64,000 bases of DNA from Crotalaria pallida (lineage: Eukaryota; Streptophyta; Magnoliopsida; Fabales; Fabaceae). Positions 14,201-25,260 of this stretch are shown one piece after another. Location: NCBI GenBank assembly GCA_037953625.1, contig CM075655.1, forward strand, positions 28,042,001-28,106,000, in the 5' to 3' direction. The translations under genes were made by a program, and so were the position numbers. Within the stretch, counting starts at the first letter, position 1; each line of letters opens with the position of its first letter. Below the pieces are notes generated by a model. That model was not told where the DNA came from. It did not search any database and saw nothing but the letters and a program-made list of their open reading frames with translations.

Positions 14201-14523
14201 GACTTCCTTGGGAAGCAAAAGCCGAATTTTGGGAGTCCTATTAGTGGGACTCTTGAAATGTTAGACGTAAGGAGAGTAAACCTTAGAGAACCTGTTAGAG
14301 TCTTCGCGTCGAGACTAACCAAATCAAACCATAAATTCGTACTCTTCATTGAGTGCAAGAGCTTAGTGGCGTACTAACGCATAATGGTATGTCGTTTTCC
14401 AAGTGGGGGAATAAAACCAAAGGAAGTGAGTATTGTAGTAGAAAACCCTTGTCCGGGATGGTTCTCCATTTAAGGATTTTGAACGGAATTTCGGGGACGA
14501 AATTCCAATAAGTGGGGGAGAAT
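11249..14523 (+). other. Element C interior, non-coding
   Basis: The 3.3 kb between the LTRs starts with the primer binding site and ends with ggggacgaaattcc and a purine-rich agtgggggag. No frame longer than about 78 codons occurs, and none of the short frames (for example 14122-14358 on the minus strand or 14180-14377 on the plus strand) carries a retroelement motif. I regard it as non-coding and structural, possibly carrying packaging signals. Confidence 0.8.
11253..11264 (+). promoter_or_regulatory. Element C primer binding site
   Basis: TGGTATCAGAGC lies four bases after the LTR end at 11248 and is complementary to initiator Met tRNA. It establishes plus orientation. Confidence 0.9.
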
Positions 14524-17139
14524 TGTAACATCCCGTTATTTATAATACCTCTAGTAAAATAATTAAGTGATTTAATATGATGTTTTCAAGATTTGAGCGT
14601 TTTAATAAAATTTTGATTTCATCATTTTAATTGAAATATGTTCTGTAATCAAAATAACTATAAATTTGTTATCATACGTTTTTCAAAAATAAAATAGTAC
14701 TTTTCTTTAGTTTAATTAACATATTGACAGGGAGCTCAAGTGGCAAGCCTTAGAGGCATTTTTATAAATAGTTTCTTTAGAAAAATATGTTTAACTTAGC
14801 ATTTTGAGCGTCCCTGTAAATTTTCATAGTGTTCGGAGGCTGTTTTATTTTTAGCTTCTGGACTGGTTTAATACATTACCGGTTTAAGTTATATATAATA
14901 ATCTTCTACTTGAAAATTTTAAATCTTATATATTATCAAGTTTAATATCAAGATTTAAAAAATATATTTACTTTTGAATTTCGATAATTTTTCTTACGCA
15001 ATAGCTATCTATAGGGACCGGTAACTATATTATTTTTCAATCAGCTTTGATTAATTAAAAATACAATATTGTTTTACTTAAATGTATTTAATTTTTAAGA
15101 TTATCAAACTTTTAACTATAATCCAAAATACCTACACTCATTGACCCGCAAATAAGAACAAAACATAAAATAAAATAATATATTATATATATACCCTAGT
15201 ACTACCCAGAACCACCGCCCCACCCTAAACACAAAGAAAGAAAGTAAAAAAAAAAAAAAAAGGCTGTGGCCATAAGGCCTTGCGTGAGTGAAAGGAAACA
15301 AAAGAAAAGAACAGAGAGAGAGAGAAAAGACGGAGGGAAAGAGGTGCAAAGAGATCTTAGCTTGTGATGGGATTCTCTCAGTTTCATTGGTTCTCGAGGC
15401 CCATTGTATCAATGAGTGTTCCACCTTGGAATTTAGCATCTCTGGCGGCTGTATTAGCTTCACTTCCTGGATTTATAGTAATACATCAAAGTTGTAGTGT
15501 CCTCCAAGACTTTGATCACAAACGAGAGAAAGTAATTGTCGTTGCTTTCAGATCCATCACGTTATTGACCTTGATCCTGGAGCAAGTCGTGGATGTAAAC
15601 GTGGCTCTGTCTTTATTGCTAGGATTTCCAGGTAAGGGGAGTCACTTTTCCACACTTTGGGTTAGGGATAGTTAGGGTGTATAATAGGATTTGAGTTTAA
15701 TACTTAGACCGGGTTGTGGGTAGCAAAATGATTTTGATTTAAAGTTGATTTAGGGGTGATTAATATGTTTACGGTTAATTTTATATTAATTAAATTGTTT
15801 ATGTTAAATTCTCTTTTTATTAATACTAAAGTAGGAAGTGAAGAACCCTAGGGAATTGACTTACATTCCATGTACTCCGAGACATACCTGAGTATGTCGA
15901 CTGATTTGTAATATTGGTTGATGGTTGTTAAATTGATATGCTCACTAAGAGTTTTATATGCGATTAATGGAAATGTGACCCTATATGTGTTTAATTGATG
16001 GTGTATGTGTATAAACATTAAAAATGGAAATGTGATGTAAAAAAATATAATAAGCTGGAACTTGAAATGAATTTATATATAGATATAACTTGAGAATGTT
16101 GGTGTGTAAATAATGTTTGGAAATATGTGTGATTTGTGAAATGCTCGGTAAATTATGGTTGGGTCTATAAATTAAAGGAATGATTATGTCTGTTCAAGGT
16201 GGTGAAAATGAATATTTGATATTGTTTGCAATTCTCTGAGTATTTGATGAATGGTGTGCATGTTGTTCATGACTTTTGTGAATGAGTTTTGATATGGAAT
16301 AAAAGGAATGCAGTGTAATTGATCCTTGGATGCCCCGACACACTAGGTGCCCTGCTAGGTGGTGAATTGCCTGCTAGGGCCTAATTGCCTGTCAGGCGAA
16401 TTGCCCATTAGGTCATAAATTCCCGTTAGGCGTCGGTGCGCCAATGGATCAATACACTGCATAACCACCTGAAAAAGTTAATAAATTGTGGACTGGAATT
16501 GAGAAATGAGTAATTAATGGAAAGGTAATTAATTGCGTTGTCCTAACGGGTGATGCCTAATGGGTGTCTCAGTCCTGACAGGTGTAAAGTCCCTAGTAGG
16601 TGCCGAATTGCCTAGCAGGTGCGCTAATTCCTAGTGGTGCAAAGATAAAAAGAAAAAGAGAATATGATTTGTATGTTGTCCTCTGACCGTGAGGAGACAT
16701 ACAATGTATAAGTGGGTATGTTGGCCTCTGACCGTGAGGTGACATACAGCTTTATGAACCTGGAAAGAGAATAAATATGGAAATGTATTTGGATATTGAA
16801 AATATGTGATTATGATACATTTTGTTAATCCATGGCTTGATTTACTTATTATCCTTGAGTTTTTGTTATATACCATTTTACTATCTTTTAATCCACTGTG
16901 TTGTGAAAAGGTCTCACCCTTATGTGGTTAACATTTTAGGTACTTGAGCAAAGAGCTTGGAGATAAGAGTGCTCAGCGGATCAATCGAAAGAAAGGAACT
17001 CAAGTGTATTTTATTATATTGTAATTGAAAGCCCCAAACGCTATTTGTGAACTCTGATTTATAAAAGAAAATTTAAAGTCCAATGTTTCATTTTTCAAAC
17101 GTTTATTGTTTATTATTCATTATATTACGGGGTGTTACA
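14524..17139 (+). repeat. Element C 3' LTR
   Basis: This is near-identical to 8585-11248, apart from losing or never gaining one 48-bp hairpin unit. It ends GGGGTGTTACA just before the tctcg target duplication at 17140-17144. Confidence 0.92.
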
Positions 17140-17144
17140 TCTCG

Positions 17145-17758
17145 CAGTGAGGGAGTGAGAAGGAGAACGCGACGATGACGGTGGCTTCGCGTCACGGTGG
17201 CGAGCAAGCTTCATGGGTGACATTGGGGCTCAATCAGTGGCTGCAGGCAATGGTCAAGAGAGAGAAAGGAACTAGAGCAAGGGAGAATCGGAGGAAAGCA
17301 AGAGGAAGGGGAGGGGCGGCTTTAGGGCCGGCCCAGCACCAAGGAACCCTTAGGGTTCTCTAAAATTTTCCAACAATAACATCTTACTTTGCTTCTCTCT
17401 TTTCTTTCTTTTTTTTTTAACATAAATATAGAAATACAAACACTAAGGTTTAGATATCAAATAATTACATGTTGGAAAATCATGAAATTAGAAATTTGGA
17501 AGTATTAAAACAAATTTATATTGAATGTATCAACAGCAAAATAAAGTATTCAAAGTATATTTTCCAAATAGGGTAATTACTTTAAATGAACTTGCTGTAA
17601 AAACATATATATTATCTATATATAAATAAAATATACTTTCTTAAATACCATAAGACATTTTAAGAAACTGCTCAACGTTCTAATAATTAATTTAAAAGAT
17701 TAATCATTTAATTTGATAAAACTCAATTTATAATATAAAAGAAAATCAGGATGTTACA
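17145..17758 (-). repeat. Element A right LTR, part 2
   Basis: This continues the LTR broken at 8584 and matches 3237-3851. It is followed by acttg (17759-17763), the second copy of A's target duplication. Confidence 0.92.
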
Positions 17759-17763
17759 ACTTG

Positions 17764-18959
17764 AATGTAAAGAGTTAAGGGTTTAGAGATACGACACAGT
17801 GATTTATCCTGGTTCACTTTCATCCACTTGAAAGCTACATCCAATCCCCTCTTCAACCAAGAGAGATTCTTCACTATGAGGAATTAGAGTTCTCAAATTA
17901 CAAGTAAATGCCTCACAAGACTCCCTTCTTGCTAGCCTACAAGAGATACCACACCATTGCCTTGCAATCCTATTGATGCTCTAATCTAACCTCTAACCTT
18001 GCTTGCCGATTCCCCACAACAAGTCTTCCAATTTGCTTTGAGATTCTTCAAAGACTTTCACTTGCTTGATGATGCCTCACACCAAGACTTCCAATTTGCT
18101 TGTTAACACAACAAGACTTCCAATTGCTTGATAACAATCAAGACTTCCAAATGCTTGTTTGCTTGATGAACAACCAAGACTTCCTTTGTTGTAGATAGCT
18201 TGCCTTCTTTGCAATGATTACAACTCAAATGAAAAACAATAACAATCCTATGAATCTCTTTCAAAAGCTATGAAAATATCAACATAAGAGATTCAAAGAT
18301 TCTTGATCAAAGAATGTAAAAGTTGAAAGCTTTGATCTATGAAAGTGAGAGAGAATAGAGTGGCTTTGAGAAATTGATTTGATCTAAAGTGTAATAATAA
18401 TTCACAAAGGTTAGGAAAAGGTTTATATACCAAAAGTTAGGAACACTTCAAAATGCTTTTGAGAAGTAAAAAACGTATTTAAAAAACCAGATCTGTACGT
18501 GTTAATCGATTAACAAAGGTTTTAATCGATTAATACATGAGTTAATCGATTAAGTGCGCAAGGCATGAAAATTCTAATCGATTAGTCAAAGTGCTTAATC
18601 GATTAGTCAGATGAAAACCACTTAAAAACTTGTTTTCTCAAAAACTAAACCTTTTCTTTCAAACCTTTAAGCCACCTATTGATTTTAGGTAAAGTGAATA
18701 CTCAAAATATGATATAATCATAACTATGATAGAGATTCACTACCCTCTATTAACTCTACCCAAACTCATAAACTAAAAGACTTGAGAGGCGAAAGATATT
18801 ACAATAAAACATAAACTACCAAACTAAGTCTTCATGAGCTTGCTCTCTCTTCATCACTTGATGTTTGTTGTTGCTTGATGAGCTTGAACTTGATCAACAC
18901 ATTTGTAGCTTGTTCAAAACCTTTTGTCATTTATCAAAACATTCTCAATGGATCTTACA
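17764..18959 (-). repeat. Element B left LTR, second segment
   Basis: This resumes the LTR seen at 1-150 and matches 22108-23303. It contains five TAATCGATTA palindromes (18501-18608) followed, in minus-strand sense, by a TATA-like box at 18420-18431. It ends in GGATCTTACA, and the interior begins at 18960 with the polypurine tract (plus-strand tctccccctttttg). Confidence 0.92.
18420..18431 (-). promoter_or_regulatory. TATA-like box of element B (left LTR)
   Basis: On the minus strand the sequence is GGTATATAAACC. It lies about 70-180 bp downstream, in element sense, of five TAATCGATTA palindromes, which is where an LTR promoter would be expected. The identical site in the right (5') LTR at 22764-22775 is the one that would drive the element. 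Confidence 0.6.
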
Positions 18960-19731
18960 ATCTCCCCCTTTTTGAAAATGACAAACACGTTTTGAAGTTG
19001 TTTGAAGTTGTTGATGCTTTAACTATTTGATCATTTGGTGAGACTCTTGCTCCCCCTCAATAAATGCTTTGACATTTGAATTCCAATTGATAGAAGCTTG
19101 ATTCTCCCCCTATCTTCAACAACTTTGCTCAACCTATATAAAAACAACAAAACACAAACCTTTCTCCACAAAACAACCATTTCAAAACAACCATTTCTCC
19201 CCCTTTTGGCATTATCAAAAAGTAATATATACCAATTGAAATATAAAATGCTAAGCCAAAGTAGAGAAATCATATTCATTTATTTCTTCACAACATTGAT
19301 ACCAAATGTACAATCACAAGAACTATACCAATTGTATAAACAAATGTAAGAACTATACTTTGAAATGTGATACCAATTGGTAAGAAAATATGACAATGAA
19401 ATATAATACCAATTGTAATAAACTAATTGAAAATAGAAAGTCATCACATCACTTAACAAAGTAAGATATCAATGGTAAAGAAATATCATAAAAGCAACAA
19501 TAGCATGATAATCATATAATGATCAAAATTAGTATCATTGAATGATCAATATCAATTATACCAATTGTAACTTATTAAAGAAATAATATCAATTGAGAGA
19601 ACTATGATCAATATCTAACAATATCAAATATTACCAATTTGTAGGATTTTCTCTTGATACCAATTGAAGATGCAAATGAATAAATAACACATGAAAGTCC
19701 TTTTGCTCTTCAATCATACCTACAAAAACAA
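18960..19731 (-). other. Element B 3' untranslated tail with repeated ACCAATTG motif
   Basis: About 770 bp lies between the gag stop and the LTR. It holds six exact taccaattg copies (starting at 19230, 19326, 19371, 19407, 19559 and 19658) plus degenerate ones, and the polypurine tract at 18960-18974. The motif matches the primer-site/LTR junction of the same element (gataccaattg at 21583-21593). No coding sequence is visible. Confidence 0.75.
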
Positions 19732-21521
19732 TCATGCTTTGCTTTTTGGTATCCAAATGGTTTTGGATCCATTTTTGTTAGTGTAGGGACTCTCACCCTT
19801 TTTCACCCAAACAAACTTTCCTTTAGGTATACCATGCACTTTAATATAACATACATTTGAAGTATGTCCATGAGTACCACAATAGAAACATGTTGGTGCA
19901 TTTGAATAATCAACTTTAGAAAAATCAACAACATTTCTATGAGATTTACTCTTAGCATTAGTATAACCCAAACCAAACTTGTTTGAATTTTCTCTTTGAA
20001 AATTTAACAATGTGCGCAATCTAATATCATCATTTGTGAAACTTGCAAGCTTATTTTTCAAAATAGCATTTTCATCTTTAAGCAACTTGCAATCCTCACA
20101 ATCAACCACATTATTCAATCTACTAGCACAATCACAAGAAGAACTAGCATATATAAGATCAAGAGTTTCATTTTCAAGATTAAGCTCATCAACTTGTTTT
20201 TGAAGTTCTAAAATCTCTTGTTGATGTTTCAAAATGAGCTTCTTCCTTTCAATATTTTTCGAAGCTAGTTTCTTGAGATGTTCATGCATTTCTTCATAAG
20301 CATTATATAGAATATCATATTTAGAAGAAATTTCGGATTTAGTTTCACTTACATCGCTTCCGTAGCTTTGCTCACTTGATTCATCATTTGAACTTTCCTC
20401 TTCATCTACTAGAGCTATCAAGTTGAGACAAGCGGCATCTTCATCATTCGAAGAACTATTCGATGTACTTTTCTTGTCATCTTCATCATCACTATTCCAA
20501 ACTATGTATGCTCTTTTAGATTTTGAATTTTTCTTTCCTTTCTCCTTCTTCTTGAGATACTTAAGGCATGAGTACTTGAGATGACCGGGCTTTCCACATT
20601 CATGGCAAACTATACCTTCTTTTGATGTCTTGGTCTTGTAGTGTGGGGGATCCTTCTCTTTACTTTTGTCTTTGTTCAACCTTCCTTTTCTCCTTAGAAT
20701 CTTATTGAACTTTCTTAGTAGAAGCTTCATCTCCTCTTCATCAATGTCCGAATCGGAATCTTCATTACCATCATTATCGGAACTCTCTTCCTTTTGATAT
20801 GATCTTTGAGCTTTAAGAGCGATTCCTTTTCTTTCTTTGTTCTTATCCGATTCTTCATGCATATGTAAGCGTCCAAGCTCCATTTCATGTTCTTGAAGCT
20901 TTCCGAAAAGTGTTGCTAAGTCCATGGTGTCCAAGTCCTTTGATTCAACTATTGTGGTAACCTTAGGTTGCCATTCCCTACTTAGACATCTTAAAACTTT
21001 GTTAACAAGTTCACAATTAAGAAAGTTTTACCAAGAGCAATGAGATGATTAACAATATGAGTAAAACGCTTTTGCATAAAACATATAGATTCATTAGGCA
21101 ACATACGAAACAATTCATATTCATGCATCAATGAATTTAATCTAGCACGCCTAACTTCACTAGTGCCTTCATGTGTGACTTGCAAGGTGTCCCACATTTC
21201 TTTGGCATTACGACATTGGGAGACTCTAAAGAACTCATCATAAGATAGAGCGGAGGTGATGATATTCTTAGCTTTTAAATCATATTGAATTTTCCTTTTA
21301 TCATCATCGGTCCACTTATCTTTGGGAGTTAGTGTAAGTGCACCTTCTACTTCTTTTGAGGGAATATAAGGACCATTTTCAATGGCTTCCCAAATGTTCA
21401 CATCTATGGCTTCTATAAAGATTCTCATCCTAATTTTCCAATAAGCATAACCCTCTCCACCAAACATAGGAGGGCGATTTATTGAAGCACCTTCACCACC
21501 AAAGGGATTCGTAGAACCCAT
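19732..21521 (-). pseudogene. gag: Element B gag, frameshifted (Sirevirus Gag)
   Basis: Gag packages element RNA into virus-like particles. The reading frame starts at 21521 with MGSTNPFGGEG, typical of copia gag of the UBN2/DUF4219 type. It breaks near 21018, where one base is missing relative to the copy at 55319-53544, and continues in another frame from there to 19732. The second part contains an Asp/Glu/Ser-rich stretch, a CCHC zinc knuckle (CHECGKPGHLKYSC), a long predicted coiled coil and a second knuckle (CFYCGTHGHTSNVC). The stop is followed by the conserved TTTTGTAGGT sequence but no pol. The protein could not be made full length without frameshifting. Confidence 0.88.
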
Positions 21522-21577
21522 TGTAGTTTCCTCAAGGATCTTAACGAAAAAGCTCTATGCTCGTGTCTTTCGACCGA

Positions 21578-21589
21578 GCTCTGATACCA
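21578..21589 (-). promoter_or_regulatory. Element B primer binding site
   Basis: GCTCTGATACCA is the reverse complement of the initiator Met tRNA primer site and is two bases from the LTR start at 21592. Confidence 0.88.
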
Positions 21590-21591
21590 AT

Positions 21592-23303
21592 TGTTGGAAA
21601 CAACAATCGGTGGGTGAAATAACTAGGATACACTAGGAGAACACCTAGAAGGGGGGGGGGGGTTGAATAGGTGTTAGATAAACCTTGAAAGATTTTCGAA
21701 AGAAACAAATCGAAACGATTAAAACAAATGATTTTCTCAAAATTCTTTCAGTCTTAATCGATTAAATCACAATGTTAATCGATTAAAACTTCATGCTAAT
21801 CGATTAATAGAATGGCTAATCGATTAATGCCGAAAGCTTGATTAAAATTAATCGATTAATGAAAACAGTTACTCGATTAATCACTATTAAAACTGAAAAA
21901 TCACTTTTCAATCAAATACGAAAATCAATCAATTAACACATATGATCAGAGATTAAGCGGAATTGATTAACACCAATATTCTTATTGATTACCTAGGTTA
22001 TGAAAATGATTTTCCCCAAATCAATTTACACAATTAAGATTCAATTCAATCAATTATGAAAATCAATCTTTTCTAGGTTTTCAACCAAGAACACAATGAA
22101 TGACTTGAATGTAAAGAGTTAAGGGTTTAGAGATACGACACAGTGATTTATCCTGGTTCACTTTCATCCACTTGAAAGCTACATCCAGTCCCCTCTTCAA
22201 CCAAGAGAGATTCTTCACTATGAGGAATTAGAGTTCTCAAATTACAAGTAAATGCCTCACAAGACTCCTTTCTTCCTAGCCTACAAGAGATACCACACCC
22301 TTGCCTTGCAATCCTATTGATGCTCTAATCTAACCTCTAACCTTGCTTGCCGATTCCCCACAACAAGTCTTCCAATTTGCTTTGAGATTCTTCAAAGACT
22401 TTCACTTGCTTGATGATGCCTCACACCAAGACTTCCAATTTGCTTGTTAACACAACAAGACTTCCAATTGCTTGATAACAATCAAGACTTCCAAATGCTT
22501 GTTTGCTTGATGAACAACCAAGACTTCTTTTGTTGTAGATAGCTTGCCTTCTTTGCAATGATTACAACTCAAATGAAAAACAATAACAATCCTATGAATA
22601 TCTTTCAAAAGCTATGAAAATATCAACATAAGAGATTCAAAGATTCTTGATCAAAGAATGTAAAAGTTGAAAGCTTTGATCTATGAAAGTGAGAGAGAAT
22701 AGAGTGGCTTTGAGAAATTGATTTGATCTAAAGTGTAATAATAATTCACAAAGGTTAGGAAAAGGTTTATATACCAAAAGTTAGGAACACTTCAAAATGC
22801 TTTTGAGAAGTAAAAAACGTATTTAAAAAACCAGATCTGTACGTGTTAATCGATTAACAAAGGTTTTAATCGATTAATACATGAGTTAATCGATTAAGTG
22901 CGCAAGGCATGAAAATTCTAATCGATTAGTCAAAGTGCTTAATCGATTAGTCAGATGAAAACCACTTAAAAACTTGTTTTCTCAAAAACTAAACCTTTTC
23001 TTTCAAACCTTTAAGCCACCTATTGATTTTAGGTAAAGTGAATACTCAAAATATGATATAATCATAACTATGATAGAGATTCACTACCCTCTATTAACTC
23101 TACCCAAACTCATAAACTAAAAGACTTGAGAGGCGAAAGATATTACAATAAAACATAAACTACCAAACTAAGTCTTCATGAGCTTGCTCTCTCTTCATCA
23201 CTTGATGTTTGTTGTTGCTTGATGAGCTTGAACTTGATCAACACATTTGTAGCTTGTTCAAAACCTTTTGTCATTTATCAAAACATTCTCAATGGATCTT
23301 ACA
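21592..23303 (-). repeat. Element B right LTR (5' LTR in element sense)
   Basis: The 1712-bp LTR is bounded by TGTTGG and TCTTACA. It contains a run of at least 12 G at 21651-21662 and two clusters of ATCGAT palindromes (21750-21890 and 22844-22952). A TATA-like GGTATATAAACC lies on the minus strand at 22764-22775. The left LTR is highly similar, but with more differences than the pairs of A, C or E. Confidence 0.92.
22764..22775 (-). promoter_or_regulatory. TATA-like box in B 5' LTR
   Basis: GGTATATAAACC on the minus strand lies just downstream of the palindrome cluster 22844-22952. It is the likely transcription start region of element B. Confidence 0.6.
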
Positions 23304-23490
23304 GACCGCTCACCTACCTGGTCGCTCATCTATATGACCGCTCACTTTAACTTGACCGCTCACCACCCATCGCTCGCTCACCACTCATCGCTCACCACCC
23401 ACTCATCGCTCACCTACTCACATTGTCCACTCACCTGACGCTCACCCAATCACCGCTCACCTACTCACAGCGTTCACTCACCTCGCTCAT
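23304..23490. repeat. CGCTCAC-rich degenerate short repeat tract
   Basis: Element B ends inside or beside a tract in which cgctcac, ctcacctac and gaccgctcac recur irregularly every 10-25 bp. The period is not constant, so it is not a clean satellite. Its origin is unknown. Confidence 0.6.
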
Positions 23491-24390
23491 CCGTTGAGCG
23501 GAGACTTGCACAGCTCCTAAAACTTAGCCACTAAGTTTTCCCAACACTTGGCCATCAAGTTTACTTGGTCACCAAGTTTATCCCTATGACCATCTTACCC
23601 CTCACCCACTCTATAAAAAGAGACACTTGGCCTCCCTCTAGGGGAACGAAAATTCAGCTCTCCATTAACACCCTTCACTCTCAACACCCTAGAAAACACA
23701 CGCATGACCTTATCATTTCTCATCATCAACGCTCTAGAGCCTAAAGAGCCATGCCACCCACAGAACCAAAAAACACCCCTAACACCCTTAGCAACCTGGT
23801 TAGTCTCAGCGTTAGTTCTAAGCAACCAAGAAAAATATCAAAACCAACAAACACCAGAAACATCATAGAATATATAATCACTCCATCACTCTACTTCTTA
23901 ACAAAACTTACCATATTCATACACTTAGACTAATTTTCCTTGAAATCCCCTTTGTGACATGGGTTAAGAGCACCTCGGTCGATCCTTCCGATGATTCTTC
24001 ATGATGCTCCATCCGTTCTCTCCAAGCCACAGAGGCATGGATTCGGTACTTCTACATACATCTCTCAAGCTTACGAACTTAGAACCTCAATTTTTATTAT
24101 TAAACCCCTTTTACACAAAGTGGTCCAAAACAGGGACAAAAGTGAAAGCGGTATGTAATTTCAGGAACCAAAGTGACAATTAACTCAAAAGAAAACTATT
24201 CAAATTACGATTTCGTGCATTTTACACCCGAAAATATATTAATACATATTTAATTTAACAATCTCTTTTTCAGTTTAAAAAAAAATCTTTTTTTAACTCA
24301 AACCCTATAACTTTCTCGTTTTTATCTGATTCAAGTGATTCAAAATTCAAATTTTTTTAAACGAAATAGTAGTATAATTTAACAATGCTA
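23491..24390 (+). other. Non-coding, LTR- or promoter-like sequence with a TATA box
   Basis: A good TATA box (tataaaaa, 23612-23619) follows a short imperfect repeat of acttagccactaagtttt-like and tcaccaagttta-like units (23520-23580). Downstream is a purine-poor leader-like stretch. Only frames of 60-76 codons without recognised domains occur. It could be a fragment of another retrotransposon LTR, but no matching second copy or termini lie in the window. Confidence 0.3.
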
Positions 24391-24728
24391 CTCCCTCCGT
24401 ACCTTAATATAAGTCGCTTTTATCTAATTCACATATATTAAGAAAAGTAATTATTACCGTCAAATTTATCAAAAAAATATGTTATCATTTCAAAGTTACC
24501 CCTATTTAAAATTTTACAATATTTTGTCATTCCAAAGTTACCCCTATTTAAAATTTTACAACTCTATTCATTTCTCTCTCTATTATAATTATTACTCTAT
24601 CACTCCTATATAATTATGAGGGGTGTATTTGAAATAAAATCTTTAATGCTACCTAGATATATTCCAAAATAACTTATAAAAAGGGAAAAAAAGCTATCAA
24701 AACAGTACCTTGTAAAGGATGTACGGAG
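24391..24728. mobile_element. Stowaway-like MITE
   Basis: The left end ctccctccgtacctt and the right end aaggatgtacggag form imperfect terminal inverted repeats. CTCCCTCCGT is the typical start of plant Stowaway (Tc1/mariner-type) MITEs. The 338-bp element is flanked by TA on both sides (24389-24390 and 24729-24730), as expected for a TA target duplication. It has no coding capacity, and the right inverted repeat lacks one CTCC unit relative to the left. Confidence 0.75.
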
Positions 24729-25002
24729 TAATTTGAATTACTGTGGTCAGGCAATGTGTGTGACGTTAACACCAACAACGATGCTTTAATGAGAGAATTG
24801 CCTTTTGGATAAATAATTAATTTTAAAAAAAAAAATTCGAACACTAGTACAATCTCGATAATATCGTTACTCGAAAGTAATCCAACTGAATTTTAATCTG
24901 TTTTAATTTTTTTTTAACCGATTTAACTTTGATCTAACCATACAGGCGGTTGACTGAATTACCCATGATTGAAAACATGTTCGGTCCGACCAACCAGTTT
25001 TG

Positions 25003-25185
25003 TCTTCTTGTTTTTTTTTTGGAGGGTATCAACTTCTGCAACTAGGTGATTAATCCTTTTGACATTGTCGGGTGTTTAGTCTCTCAGCAAGCAAGGCCCT
25101 CTTACATTTGCGAGAAATAGGGATCAAACTCATCAAAGCAACTGATCCCTTACCTTACCATATATATGTGGTAGCCTCCACTAGT
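25003..25185 (-). mobile_element. Possible tRNA-derived SINE
   Basis: Read on the minus strand, the stretch starts near ggaggctaccac and has a tggtaaggtaaggg segment resembling a Pol III A box. It then has gatgagtttgatccc resembling a B box (GGTTCGANTCC), and ends in an A-run of about nine. I could not find a convincing target duplication, so the call is tentative. Confidence 0.3.
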
Positions 25186-25260
25186 TAATCATTTGGTGTT
25201 TTAACAAAATTGATGGCAGGGACAAAAAGAGAGACTAACAAGTAGTTGTTCATTAATTAA

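Larger units (their letters stand above)
8585..17139 (+). mobile_element. Element C: non-autonomous gypsy-type LTR retrotransposon nested in A
   Basis: LTRs at 8585-11248 (2664 bp) and 14524-17139 (2616 bp) flank a 3275-bp interior. The primer binding site TGGTATCAGAGC is at 11253-11264 and a polypurine tract lies at about 14511-14523. The 5-bp target duplication tctcg is perfect. The LTRs differ by very few substitutions plus one 48-bp repeat copy, so this is the youngest insertion of the left nest. No coding domain is visible. TGTAACATCC termini and the GGACGAAATT box match element A, so the two look like relatives in opposite orientation. Confidence 0.94.
151..17758 (-). mobile_element. 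Element A: non-autonomous gypsy-type LTR retrotransposon with very long LTRs, carrying nested element C
   Basis: Two copies of a 3.7 kb LTR (151-3851 and 5499-17758) bracket a 1.65 kb interior. The right copy is interrupted by element C. The element is flanked by a perfect 5-bp duplication, acttg, at 146-150 and 17759-17763. Read on the minus strand the LTR begins TGTAACATCC and ends GTGTTACA. The primer binding site (reverse complement at 5484-5495) and the polypurine tract (3852-3869) fix the orientation. No gag or pol reading frame survives, so it must have moved using another element's proteins. The GGACGAAATT box beside the polypurine tract resembles the 3' ends of Del/Tekay-type chromoviruses; that lineage is an inference. 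Confidence 0.93.
17764..23303 (-). mobile_element. Element B: gag-only Sirevirus (Ty1/copia) derivative, TR-GAG type
   Basis: This is a minus-strand copia element whose left LTR starts before the window (see 1-150) and whose right LTR is 21592-23303. The interior of 2.6 kb (18960-21591) holds only gag, with no protease, integrase, reverse transcriptase or RNase H. The primer binding site is at 21578-21589. Because LTRs, primer site, gag and polypurine tract remain, it fits the class of terminal-repeat retrotransposons with a GAG domain, which depend on pol from elsewhere. gag has a frameshift. The flanking duplication cannot be checked because the left end is outside the window; the right flank is gaccg. 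Confidence 0.9.
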
